Assembly (NCBI GenBank): GCA_020833645.1
Contig: JAJHRQ010000008.1
Coordinates: forward strand, 1-49,168
Direction of reading: 5' to 3'
DNA: 49,168 nucleotides
From: Thermocrinis sp.
GTDB lineage: Bacteria > Aquificota > Aquificia > Aquificales > Aquificaceae
A program made the position numbers and the translations under genes. This document shows positions 8,745-17,211 of the stretch, one piece after another. The notes beneath the pieces were generated by a model, which saw only the letters and a list, made by a program, of their open reading frames with translations, ran no database searches and was not told the origin of the DNA. The stretch's first letter is position 1; every line of letters starts with the position of its first letter.

Positions 8745-9294
8745 TTAAGTAAAACTCCTCCAAAACCGAGTATATGGGTCCTATGGAAGTTAAAGAACTC
8801 CTTATTATGGATATTCTGTCCACCAGGTCCTCCCCAAAGTTGTAGTTTTCGTACCTTTTGAGAAGGTTCTTTAGCTTTTTCTTATCATACTCCTTTATTC
8901 TGCAAATGGTTACATGAGGATAAAAGGGCTTACCATTGCTCTTTATACCGTATTTTTTGTTATTGTTGTATACATCCTTAGCCAGTGCCTTAAGTCTGTC
9001 TGCACCCTCTGATACACCAATCCATAGTACCCTTGCTTTATCTATGTCCGGAAAAACTCCCAAGGATTTATACTTTACCCTTATGGGTTTGTTCCTCTGA
9101 GAGACTTCCTGCACGCCTTTTATTATATCCATAAGTTTTTCCTCCGGCACCTCTCCTATGAACTGAAAGGTCATATGGTAGTTTTGTGGCTCCACCCACT
9201 TGCCCTTTATAAAGTCCTCCGTTTGTTCCTTTAGCCTTTCCACCTGTTCCTGTATGGTCTTTGTGGAGAAGAAACCAACAAAAACTCTTACCAC
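8737..9294 (-). CDS. thpR: RNA 2',3'-cyclic phosphodiesterase
   Basis: The 185-residue protein belongs to the 2H phosphoesterase superfamily, with two HxT motifs (YHMTFQFIG near residue 40 and HVTICRI near residue 128). ThpR opens RNA 2',3'-cyclic phosphates to 2'-phosphates and can ligate tRNA halves in vitro. The start is a GTG at 9294, overlapping the end of the P-type ATPase pseudogene by 7 nt. The size is normal. Confidence 0.88.
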   Translation of the reverse strand: MVRVFVGFFSTKTIQEQVERLKEQTEDFIKGKWVEPQNYHMTFQFIGEVPEEKLMDIIKGVQEVSQRNKPIRVKYKSLGVFPDIDKARVLWIGVSEGADRLKALAKDVYNNNKKYGIKSNGKPFYPHVTICRIKEYDKKKLKNLLKRYENYNFGEDLVDRISIIRSSLTSIGPIYSVLEEFYLNG

Positions 9295-11763
9295 GCTTTT
9301 CTATTATAAAGCCACTCTACCCACTTTCTGAGCTCTATAGCTAAAAAGACAGCCACGGGCATTATCAGGGTATACTGCAAATGTTCCACGTCCAAGGGCA
9401 CCGTCTTGAAGAAATCCTCAAAAACATAAACCGCAAGGGCCTGTAGAACTATGCCTAGGATTATTCCTAAGTACACGTAAGGATTCGTTCTTACGTATTC
9501 AATTGGGTTCAAAAGGAAAGGCCTAGAGCTTATCTCTTGAATTCCAACAGCCCACAGGGAAATGACCGATGAGGTAAAGCTTATAGAAAGTGCCAGCTCG
9601 TAAGGATACTTAGCCACTATGTAGCTAAGGAGTAAATAGTGCCCAAGGGCACAGATTAGCGCTGTATAGAGTATGTAAATTATCTGCTTCTTCCCCAGGA
9701 AAACTTCTTGAGGTCTCTTGGGCTTTTCCTTGGTTGGGTCTCCTTCGTACTTGGTGAAGGGGTAAGCCTTGTCTACTACACCATCGGTAACCAAGTTTAT
9801 CCAGAGTATGTGGGTAGGATACAGTGGTAAAGGCATTCCGGAGATGATGGCTAAGCCGTTGTAGATTATCTGAAAGCCGTTGGCGGAAAGGAGATATCTT
9901 ATAACCTTGGCTATGTTTCGGGCTATAAGCCTACCTACCATTATGGCTTGGACAATAACCGTCAAATTATTGTCTGTTATGATCATGGCAGACGCATCCT
10001 TTGAAACTTGAGCACCAGAGCCCATAGCCACGCCCAAATCTGCCACCCTTAGGGCTGGTGCGTCGTTTACCCCATCGCCCGTTACCGCCACGATCTCTCC
10101 GTGAGACTGAAGGACCTTAACTATCCGATACTTGTCCTCCGGAAGAGCCCTTGCCACCACGGTGGTGCGTTTTAAAAGTTCGTAGATTTCAGCGTCTGAA
10201 TAGTTTGCAAGAGAAGCTCCCTCTATGACAACATCTCCCTCCTGGTAGATACCAACCATACTTGCCACCGCCTTTGCGGTTAGCAGATTGTCCCCAGTAA
10301 TCATGACCACTCTTATGCCCGCCTTCTTTGCCCGTTCCACTGCCTCCTTCACACCCTTTTTAGGAGGGTCTAAGAAACCCACCAACCCAATCAACTCAAT
10401 CTTTACGCTATCTATATCCTCTGGAATCCTTTCAAGCTCTACATATCTAAAGGCTAAAACTCTTAGCCCTCTCTTTGCCATATGATCATGTTTTTCTTGT
10501 GAAACATTTGAGCTATTGCCCACAAGCTTTGAAAGGCTTTCAAAAGCCCCCTTTATGTATAGTTTGTAGCCTTTCCCACTTTTTACTACCACCGCCATCA
10601 ACCTTCTTCTGGTGTCAAAGGGATGCTCCCAAACCCTATCAAAGACACTTCTTATGCTCAACCAGTTAAAGCCCATATCGTCCAACCACTCAAGAAGGGC
10701 AAGGTCTACCGCATCTCCCTTTTTGCCGTCCGAATCGTTGCACAAGGCGGAGCACAGAAACAGTTCCTCTTCATCCAAAGGTATATAGTCTTCCACCCTC
10801 AGCCTTCCTTCCGTTATGGTGCCAGTTTTATCAGTGCATATGAAGGTGGCACTACCTAAAGTCTCCACCGAGGGCAGGTATCTGACCAAAACATTGTTTT
10901 TGGCAAGCCTTATGGCACCTATCACAAGGGCTATGGTTATGACTATGGGAAGTCCCTCCGGCACTGCGGAAACAAGCTGGGCTACTGCAAAAAACAGGAT
11001 GAATTCCCAATTCCTAACTTGGGCTATGCCTATTAAAACCAAGGTGGAGAGAATGAGCACTAAGCCTACTACCAATTTTTTGGAAAAATCTCCTAAGGCA
11101 AGGGTTAGGGGGCTTTCCGGAGACTTTTCTTCAAGCTTTTCCGCTATAAGCCCCATTTGGGTTTGTCTTCCCGTAGCAAAAACGACCGCCTTTGCCTTTC
11201 CCCTAACCACTACAGTACCTTTATATAGGCAATTGACCCTTTCGTAAAGAGGAGTGTCCTCCGGTAAAACAACATGGGAGTATTTTTCTACGGGCACCGA
11301 TTCGCCCGTTAAAAGTGCTTCATCCACCAATAGACCCGCCTCTTCCAGAAGCCTTAAGTCTGCGGGTACCACATCCCCCTCCGATAGAAGCACTATGTAT
11401 CCGGGCACCAAAAAGATTGTGTCTATCTCCTTCTCTTTACCATCTCTAATAACAACCACCTTTTGCCTTGTTAGCTTCTAGCTCCTGATAAAAGCCTATA
11501 AGACCGTTTACGAGAATTATTCCCCAGACTATTACAGAATCGTGCTAATCTCCAAGGAAAAAAGCCAAAAAGCCTGCCACAACCAAGATCAAAATCAAAG
11601 GATTGGTGTATTGCCTCAGCAGGATAACCCAGACGCTCTCTTTCCTCTCCTCTATTTCGTTGAGCCCATAGCGCTTTAGTCTTCTCTCCGCTTTCTCTTG
11701 GGAGAGACCAAAGGGAGAGGTGTTTAACTCTTTTAGAACTTCCTCTATGGCTTTATTATGCAT
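9288..11763 (-). pseudogene. P-type cation ATPase (Ca2+-ATPase-like), disrupted
   Basis: The remains encode most of a P2-type cation pump: an N-terminal cation ATPase domain, a first membrane helix ending in AFFLGD, the actuator loop LLTGESVPVEK, the PEGLP membrane motif, the phosphorylation site CTDKTGT, MITGD, TGDGVNDAPAL, and C-terminal helices. The frame is broken twice. An in-frame TAG lies at 11545-11547, and just upstream of 11459 the frame shifts where the family usually has roughly a dozen more residues after the motif FYQELEANKA, so a small deletion is likely. The 723-residue downstream part is open but lacks the first helices. Confidence 0.85.
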
Positions 11764-11785
11764 TAAAATCTATTATAAGTTCTTA

Positions 11786-11857
11786 GGGGACGTAGCTCAG
11801 TGGGAGAGCGCCTGCATCGCAAGCAGGAGGTCGGGGGTTCAAATCCCCTCGTCTCCA
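11786..11857 (+). tRNA. tRNA-Ala (anticodon CGC)
   Basis: The sequence folds as a cloverleaf: acceptor stem GGGGACG/CGTCTCC, D-arm GCTC..GAGC, anticodon stem CCTGC/GCAGG around ATCGCAA with anticodon CGC, and T-arm GGGGG TTCAAAT CCCCT. The discriminator base is A and CCA is not encoded. The anticodon reads GCG alanine codons. The G3-T70 pair that marks tRNA-Ala is consistent with the acceptor stem. Confidence 0.93.
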
Positions 11858-11872
11858 CTTATATTTAAAACT

Positions 11873-12334
11873 ATGGGTATATTTTCCGAGGACCTTATAA
11901 ACCTGGGCAATCTCATAGATACAGAGATTGAGGTAAAAGTCCCTAAGGAGCTTTTGAACGAAACCTTTAAGGGCTTAAACTTTGAGGTGCTTGATGGCTT
12001 ACTGAGGGTTGGCTTTAAAAAGAAGGAATTTATCTTTTCAAAGGACGTGCAGGTGCCCCTGAAGGAGGACGCGCAGAGCGTAAAGAACGAACAGCCAGAT
12101 ATAAGGGCAATAGGACTCACGGTGATGACCGAAAAAGGCTTGGAGGAGCTTTTGCAAAAGGGACCCTTTCAAAGGGAAGGAGAGCACGTATTTTTGAACC
12201 TCTGGGAAGCTATAACCAAAACAGAGGAGTACGCCAGAGTCCCCAAACAGTTCAAAAACAGGCTTCTTATAAACCGGTACAAACTCAAGCAGGGATATAT
12301 ACAGCTTTGGGTAAGGGTGAGTAAGGGATTATAA
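11873..12334 (+). CDS. Conserved hypothetical protein
   Basis: The 153-residue protein is soluble, with no signal peptide, no membrane helix and no cysteine. It has a beta-rich first half (DTEIEVKVPKELLN, FKKKEFIFSKDVQVPL) and a helical second half. I do not recognise a family. The ATG at 11873 lies 15 bases after the tRNA-Ala gene, so it may be read from the tRNA promoter. secG follows after 8 bases. Confidence 0.7.
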   Translation: MGIFSEDLINLGNLIDTEIEVKVPKELLNETFKGLNFEVLDGLLRVGFKKKEFIFSKDVQVPLKEDAQSVKNEQPDIRAIGLTVMTEKGLEELLQKGPFQREGEHVFLNLWEAITKTEEYARVPKQFKNRLLINRYKLKQGYIQLWVRVSKGL

Positions 12335-12342
12335 TTTTTTCC

Positions 12343-12681
12343 ATGTATTACCTTCTGACAGTGCTTTTTATAATGGTAGCCCTGCTCCTCGTAGTGGTGG
12401 TTTTAATGCAGAGGGGCAGGGGAGATGTGGGTAGTGCTTTCGGTGGTATGGGGCAGGGGGTCTTTGGTCCCGGTGGCGTGGATACCATACTTACCAAGGC
12501 AACCTACTGGCTTGGCTTTATGCTCATGGGCATAGCCCTGCTTATAGGCTTTTTCCATCCCTCAAGGAGGGCTTCCCTTTTGGAAAATGAAGGTAAAGGA
12601 GCTAATACTCAGACCCAGCAAAGTGTCCCAAAGGGACAGACAGCTCCTTCTGGCACACCTTCTGGGGGTAAAAGCCCCTGA
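12343..12681 (+). CDS. secG: Preprotein translocase subunit SecG
   Basis: The 112-residue protein has the two membrane helices of SecG (residues about 3-22 and 52-72) joined by the conserved loop with LMQRGRGDVGSAFGG. The last 35 residues are a polar low-complexity tail rich in Gln, Ser, Pro and Gly. SecG is the small subunit of the SecYEG protein channel. The tail is read over the beginning of prmC in another frame for 95 nt. Confidence 0.92.
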   Translation: MYYLLTVLFIMVALLLVVVVLMQRGRGDVGSAFGGMGQGVFGPGGVDTILTKATYWLGFMLMGIALLIGFFHPSRRASLLENEGKGANTQTQQSVPKGQTAPSGTPSGGKSP

Positions 12682-13396
12682 ACTCTACCTGAAAATGGAG
12701 GAAGAAGTCCCTCTTCAGCTCTTGGAAGAGTACGAAAAATCTATAAAGAAGCTTGAGGAAGGCTATCCGTTGCAATACCTTATTGGAGAGTGGGACTTTT
12801 ATGGAAGAACCTTTAAGGTTGTGGAGGGGGTTTTGATACCAAGACCCGAAACAGAACTTTTGGTGGAGAAAACTTTGGAGCTGTTGGACTCTCGGAGGGA
12901 TTACACAGGCTTAGAGATAGGAGTGGGGAGCGGTTGCATTGCCATCACACTGCTTTTAGAAAGGGAAAGGCTGTTTATGTATGGCACGGATATAAACCCA
13001 AAGGCTTTGGAACTTACAAGCATCAACGCGGAGAACTACGGTGTTTCCCAAAGGCTTAAACTTTTGCAAGGCAAGGATTTTGAACCTGTAAAGGGTCTTC
13101 GCTTTGATTTTGTGGTTTCCAACCCTCCTTACATACCGGCGGGTCTTTGGGAAACCTTACCCGAAGGCGTAAAGCTGGAAGGTAAAGATGCCCTAATAGG
13201 TGGCAAAAAGGGCTGGGAGTTTTACGAGAGATTTGCCCAGCAGGTGGGAGATTTTCTCAAAGAAAATGGCTTTTTTGTTTTGGAAATAGGGCATGACCAG
13301 GGGCAGATAGTCCGAGAACTACTTAAGGATTATTCCCCTAAAATCTTCAAAGACTACTCAGGGCAAGATAGGGTGGTGGTAGGATGGAAATCTTAG
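12587..13396 (+). CDS. prmC: Peptide chain release factor N5-glutamine methyltransferase
   Basis: The 269-residue protein has the PrmC N-terminal helical domain (SQRDRQLLLAHLLGV, YPLQYLIGEWDFYG) and a Rossmann methyltransferase domain with IGVGSGCIAI for SAM and the catalytic NPPY motif. It methylates the Gln of the GGQ motif in release factors. The N-terminal helices match the family, so the 95-nt overlap with secG seems real. The end overlaps the next gene by 13 nt. Confidence 0.93.
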   Translation: MKVKELILRPSKVSQRDRQLLLAHLLGVKAPELYLKMEEEVPLQLLEEYEKSIKKLEEGYPLQYLIGEWDFYGRTFKVVEGVLIPRPETELLVEKTLELLDSRRDYTGLEIGVGSGCIAITLLLERERLFMYGTDINPKALELTSINAENYGVSQRLKLLQGKDFEPVKGLRFDFVVSNPPYIPAGLWETLPEGVKLEGKDALIGGKKGWEFYERFAQQVGDFLKENGFFVLEIGHDQGQIVRELLKDYSPKIFKDYSGQDRVVVGWKS

Positions 13397-14607
13397 GGCT
13401 TTTAGTTGCAGTGGTTTTCTTTGTTATATTGGAGGGTATTTTTTCTGGCTCAGAGATCGCCCTAGTAAATACAGACAGGAGTAGAATTCTTGCCCTGTAC
13501 AAAAAGACCAAGTATGAGTTTTTGATGGATTTTTACGAAAACCCAGAGGACTACATAACCCTAACAATGCTTGGATACACCGTTAGCATAGTTCTTGCCA
13601 CTACCTTTTACACATTGATTATCTTCAATTTGGCAGAGACCTTTAAGTTCTTATTGGGTTTGGAGGTGCTTTTTTCTGCAACCCTTGTGATCTTTACTCT
13701 TATTTTTGGCGAGTTTGTTCCAAAGGGCCTATTTCACAAACACTCAGAAAAAGTTTTGGTGCCCAGCCTCTGGTTTTTGAGTAAGCTAAAAAAGGTTCTT
13801 TTGCCCCTCCTCAAGACGGTTAGGGTTCTGAGCCGGCAATTGAGCAAAAGATTAGAAGGGTTATCTAAGGAAAAACTTTCCCGAAAGGACCTGTTGGCAG
13901 TAGGAGAGGAACTTGCGGAAGGAGAGGAGCTAAGGCTTGCGGTAAAGCTACTGTCTGCAAGGGATACTTACCTTTCGGAGGTGTTAAAGCCCATTCACCA
14001 AGTGGTCATGATCAGCGAAAACGCCACCGTAGAGCAGGCAATAGCAGAAATGAAAAGGAGCGGATACAAAAAACTGCCCGTTTACAGGGGTAGGGTGGAT
14101 GAGATTGTGGGATATGTGGATATGTTTGACTTGGCGGAGTGGTATGGGAGGAACCTTAGCATAAAGGACTTTATTAGACCGGTTGCGGTCTTTCCTGAGT
14201 TTGCGTCTTTGCAAGAAGCCCTTGAGACCTTTAAAAGCACCAAAGAGGGTATGGGAATAGTGGTGGATGAGTTGGGGGTGGTTTTGGGCATCGTTACCGT
14301 TGATGACCTATCTTCCTTCTTTATGGGAGGCTTGGGTCAGGAGGAGCTGGAGGAAGATCGGGTCGTAGAGATAGAAAAGGATAAGTGGATTGTGGATGGG
14401 CGCTTTCCGATAGAGGACCTTGAGAGGCTTTTGGGTGTAGAGCTTCCAAAGGGACCTTGCTCCACCGTAGCGGGACTTTTGACCTATCATCTGAGGCGGA
14501 TCCCCAAAAAGGGAGAGCAGACGAACATCCAGTGTGTTATGTTCAAAGTGGTTCAAGCAGATGAAAAAAGGGTGCAAAAGGTTATGGTTGGGAAGGCTTT
14601 TTCTTGA
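13384..14607 (+). CDS. CNNM/CorC-family membrane protein with CBS domains
   Basis: The 407-residue protein has a DUF21 membrane domain (three or four helices; FSGSEIALVNTDRSR in the first) followed by a pair of CBS domains (roughly residues 195-320, with YKKLPVYRG and GIVTVDDL) and a C-terminal CorC/HlyC domain (DGRFPIEDLERLLG). Members of this family are linked to Mg2+/Co2+ export or homeostasis. The 3' end overlaps the convergent terC gene by 26 nt. Confidence 0.87.
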   Translation: MEILGLLVAVVFFVILEGIFSGSEIALVNTDRSRILALYKKTKYEFLMDFYENPEDYITLTMLGYTVSIVLATTFYTLIIFNLAETFKFLLGLEVLFSATLVIFTLIFGEFVPKGLFHKHSEKVLVPSLWFLSKLKKVLLPLLKTVRVLSRQLSKRLEGLSKEKLSRKDLLAVGEELAEGEELRLAVKLLSARDTYLSEVLKPIHQVVMISENATVEQAIAEMKRSGYKKLPVYRGRVDEIVGYVDMFDLAEWYGRNLSIKDFIRPVAVFPEFASLQEALETFKSTKEGMGIVVDELGVVLGIVTVDDLSSFFMGGLGQEELEEDRVVEIEKDKWIVDGRFPIEDLERLLGVELPKGPCSTVAGLLTYHLRRIPKKGEQTNIQCVMFKVVQADEKRVQKVMVGKAFS

Positions 14608-15499
14608 CCAGTAAAGACGCCACCACCGAGATGAATATGGCGCTGAAGATCAAAAGCAAAGACACAAGAACCGGTATTTTATAAAACTCGGAGATCAGCA
14701 TTTTCACGCCAATGAAAGCTAAGATGAAAGAGAGCCCATAGTGTAAAAAGTGAAAGAACGACAAGATAGCAGATGCAGCAAAGTAAAGGGACCTGAGCCC
14801 TAATATGGCAAAGATGTTTGAGGTATAAACTACGAAAGGATCCTTGGAGATGGCAAGTATGGCGGGCACCGAGTCAATGGCGAACATAATGTCTGAGCTT
14901 TCCACAAAGAGAAGGGACAAAAACAGTGGCGTGGCGTAGAGCTTTTTGCCCTCTCTCACAAAAAATTTTCCATCTTCGTAGATAGGTTTCAAAGGTATGA
15001 TCCTTTTGGCTATTTTGTAGACTATTGTTTCTTCTGGGTGAAATTCTTTTTCCTCTGTAATCAAAAGCTTTATTGCGGAGACGATGAGGATTATGCCAAA
15101 GATGTAAATTACCCAGTGGAAGAGCTTTATAAGCTCAATGCCCGCAAAGATAAAGATTGCCCTAAAGACTATTGCCCCAAAAACTCCCCAAAAGAGCACC
15201 TTGTGTCTGAACTCTTCAGGCACCTTAAAGTAGAAAAATATAAGAATGAACACGAATATGTTATCCAAGCTCAGGGCTTTTTCCAAAGAATAGCCCGTTA
15301 TGTACTCCAAAAAAGCTTGGGTTCCCTCGGCGTAATACACATAGCCAGAAAAGGCGATGCCAACTCCGATCCAAAAGGCGGACAGGACCAGGGATTCTTT
15401 CACGGATATTTTATGAGGGTGTCTGTGAAAAACAAAGAGGTCCAAAAACAGGGCAAAAAGGACCAACGAGCCAAAGATTATCCAGCTGAGTTCAGTCAT
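14582..15499 (-). CDS. TerC/Alx-family integral membrane protein
   Basis: The 305-residue protein has eight or nine membrane helices. The TerC hallmarks are the acidic membrane motifs SLDNIFVF and VESSDIMFAIDSVPAIL. Family members export metal ions, chiefly manganese, and are linked to tellurite resistance or alkaline response. It overlaps the upstream isomerase gene by 8 nt, leaving no room for the manganese riboswitch found before some alx genes. Confidence 0.9.
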   Translation of the reverse strand: MTELSWIIFGSLVLFALFLDLFVFHRHPHKISVKESLVLSAFWIGVGIAFSGYVYYAEGTQAFLEYITGYSLEKALSLDNIFVFILIFFYFKVPEEFRHKVLFWGVFGAIVFRAIFIFAGIELIKLFHWVIYIFGIILIVSAIKLLITEEKEFHPEETIVYKIAKRIIPLKPIYEDGKFFVREGKKLYATPLFLSLLFVESSDIMFAIDSVPAILAISKDPFVVYTSNIFAILGLRSLYFAASAILSFFHFLHYGLSFILAFIGVKMLISEFYKIPVLVSLLLIFSAIFISVVASLLVKKKPSQP

Positions 15500-16445
15500 T
15501 CAGCGCCCTCTTTATTCGGTCTATCACCTTAACAGGTAGCGGATCATAGCCATAAAATCCTGCCAAATAGAAGCTAACCCAATCTTCAATGTAAGCAAGA
15601 TATAAAAGCCTCTCCTCTAAGGTATCCCCCTTGCCTTGTAGCACTATGGGTGCCAAGCCCAACTCTTTAAAGAGTTCTTCTGTGATTTGAACCCTCTTTT
15701 TAACTCGGGGATGATCCTCTGGGTCCCACAGGATGATAAAGTGGCAGAGGTTCCTCGTTATTGGATTGTCAAGCCCTACCACTTCATTGTGGTGGAGTTC
15801 GGGCAGTGTGGCGGTGTAGCAAAGAGTCTTGGAGTTTTCGTTGGTCTGAGTTTTCCATCGGAAGGCTATGGGTTCCGTCAGCGGTGTGCCATAAACTATG
15901 GGAACGTAGTTCTGAATAACTTGGGCAATGCGGTAGGCGATTTCCTTTATCTCTCCCTTGCTTTCTTCCAAGTGCTTTCTTATTCTCTCTATGGGATCCT
16001 TTTTCCCAAACAAGCTCATAACTGCCGATAACATAAAGCCAAAGGCGTAGCGTGGAGCATAGTTAGAGGGAACCTCCACAAAGTCTAAAACTTCCCTTTG
16101 GGCAACCTCCCTTAGCTTTCCCCCAGAGCTAACGCAGACAACCTTTAAACCCCTTTTTATTCCCTCATCCGCCACGCTCAGGGTCTCTTCTGTGTTTCCG
16201 CTGTAGCTGATAGCCACCAAAAGCCAACCCTCCCTCACATAGGGAGGCAGTTCATAACCCCTCAGAGAGAGGACGGGAACCGTTACTCCATCCTTTTCTA
16301 AAAAGAGCTTTAGCACATCCCCCACAATCCCAGAGCCACCCATTCCGGTAAAAACAATCCCCTTGTACGCACTGGGAGATATAGGAGTAATTTCATACAC
16401 AACGAATTGTTCTGGCAATCTTTCTATCCATTCCTGTGCCTTCAC
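15492..16445 (-). CDS. Bifunctional phosphoglucose/phosphomannose isomerase
   Basis: The 317-residue protein is a two-domain SIS protein: MGGSGIVGD binds sugar phosphate, SYSGNTEETLS is the SIS phosphate loop, and ELHHNEVVG holds the catalytic Glu/His typical of archaeal and Aquifex-type PGI/PMI. It interconverts glucose-6-P and mannose-6-P with fructose-6-P. I chose GTG 16445 because GGGAGG lies eight bases before it; the longer ATG at 16487 would overlap a TATAAT box and the ribosome binding site. Confidence 0.9.
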   Translation of the reverse strand: MKAQEWIERLPEQFVVYEITPISPSAYKGIVFTGMGGSGIVGDVLKLFLEKDGVTVPVLSLRGYELPPYVREGWLLVAISYSGNTEETLSVADEGIKRGLKVVCVSSGGKLREVAQREVLDFVEVPSNYAPRYAFGFMLSAVMSLFGKKDPIERIRKHLEESKGEIKEIAYRIAQVIQNYVPIVYGTPLTEPIAFRWKTQTNENSKTLCYTATLPELHHNEVVGLDNPITRNLCHFIILWDPEDHPRVKKRVQITEELFKELGLAPIVLQGKGDTLEERLLYLAYIEDWVSFYLAGFYGYDPLPVKVIDRIKRALND

Positions 16446-16475
16446 TGGAAAAACCTCCCTCCTGGTTTTGATTTT

Positions 16476-16481
16476 ATTATA
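16476..16481 (-). promoter_or_regulatory. -10 box of the isomerase-terC operon
   Basis: A perfect TATAAT on the minus strand lies about 30 bases before the GTG start at 16445, with the ribosome binding site between. It overlaps the 3' end of the hypothetical gene at 16477-17196. No clear -35 box is seen. Confidence 0.45.
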
Positions 16482-17196
16482 GGCCAAAGATTACCTGTTT
16501 GCCCGATTGGGTTGGCAGAGGAGTTTGGTGTCTCAACAGGTTCAAAGAAAATTCAAGGTTGTTGTATAGGGTTATGGAGTAATTGTCCCAAAAGACGCAG
16601 GTGCCCGCAAGGCAAAAGTATCCACCGCTGGTGGGTGCTATCTGCTCTGCAATGAGCAGGGTGTAGTTGCCCATGTTGGAGACTGCGGTGTCCTCTCCTC
16701 TAACCACCACCTTTATATCGGGCATAAGAGGCTTTATGGACGCACTGCATGCGAGCATGATTTTTTCTACATTAACTTCGTTTTTTTGATTCTTGTTGTA
16801 CCTTCTGATTTTTGAGGTTACTATAAAATACTTTTCTCCGTTGTGGTTGTTTACCTCGTCAATCACCTCATCTGGGTTTAGCTCCATGCCGAACCTTCTT
16901 GCTAGGGTGTTGCAAGTGTCCGCTATGTGATCCTCGTTTTTATAGTATCCGCCCAGTATGACCTTTTTTCCAAGCTCCCAAACCCACTTTTCTACCTCCT
17001 CCGCCTCCTTTTCAGTGAAGGGAACTTCTGGATAGTTGAACACGATCGTATCATACTCCTTTAACTTTTCCCAACGATCCACCTCCTCTATGATTATGTT
17101 GTGTTTTTCTGCCTCCCTCTGAAGGATTGAAAAGTAGTAATAGTCTGTGACGGTAAATTCCTGATGGGTTATACTCCAGCCTACCTTGGTTATCAT
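16477..17196 (-). CDS. Hypothetical protein
   Basis: The 239-residue protein has an alpha/beta pattern: strand TVTDYYYFSILQRE, then YDTIVFNYPEVPFTEKEAEEVEKW and KKVILGGYYKNEDHIADTC. This resembles the glutaminase-like fold of DUF4350/GIFT-type domains, and the segment around PTSGGYFCLAG is rich in small residues. No catalytic triad is evident. It ends in IFGL and lies between sbcC (16 bases away) and the isomerase. Function unknown. Confidence 0.7.
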   Translation of the reverse strand: MITKVGWSITHQEFTVTDYYYFSILQREAEKHNIIIEEVDRWEKLKEYDTIVFNYPEVPFTEKEAEEVEKWVWELGKKVILGGYYKNEDHIADTCNTLARRFGMELNPDEVIDEVNNHNGEKYFIVTSKIRRYNKNQKNEVNVEKIMLACSASIKPLMPDIKVVVRGEDTAVSNMGNYTLLIAEQIAPTSGGYFCLAGTCVFWDNYSITLYNNLEFSLNLLRHQTPLPTQSGKQVIFGL

Positions 17197-17211
17197 AAGT
17201 TTTTTATTTTA

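Noticed and set aside
15038-15532. Long open frame on the plus strand inside terC.
   Set aside because: It is antisense to a clear membrane protein gene with strong family motifs and has no ribosome binding site or recognisable domain.
16446-16487. Longer start (ATG 16487) for the sugar-phosphate isomerase.
   Set aside because: It would translate through the ribosome binding site and the TATAAT box; GTG 16445 has correct spacing to GGGAGG.
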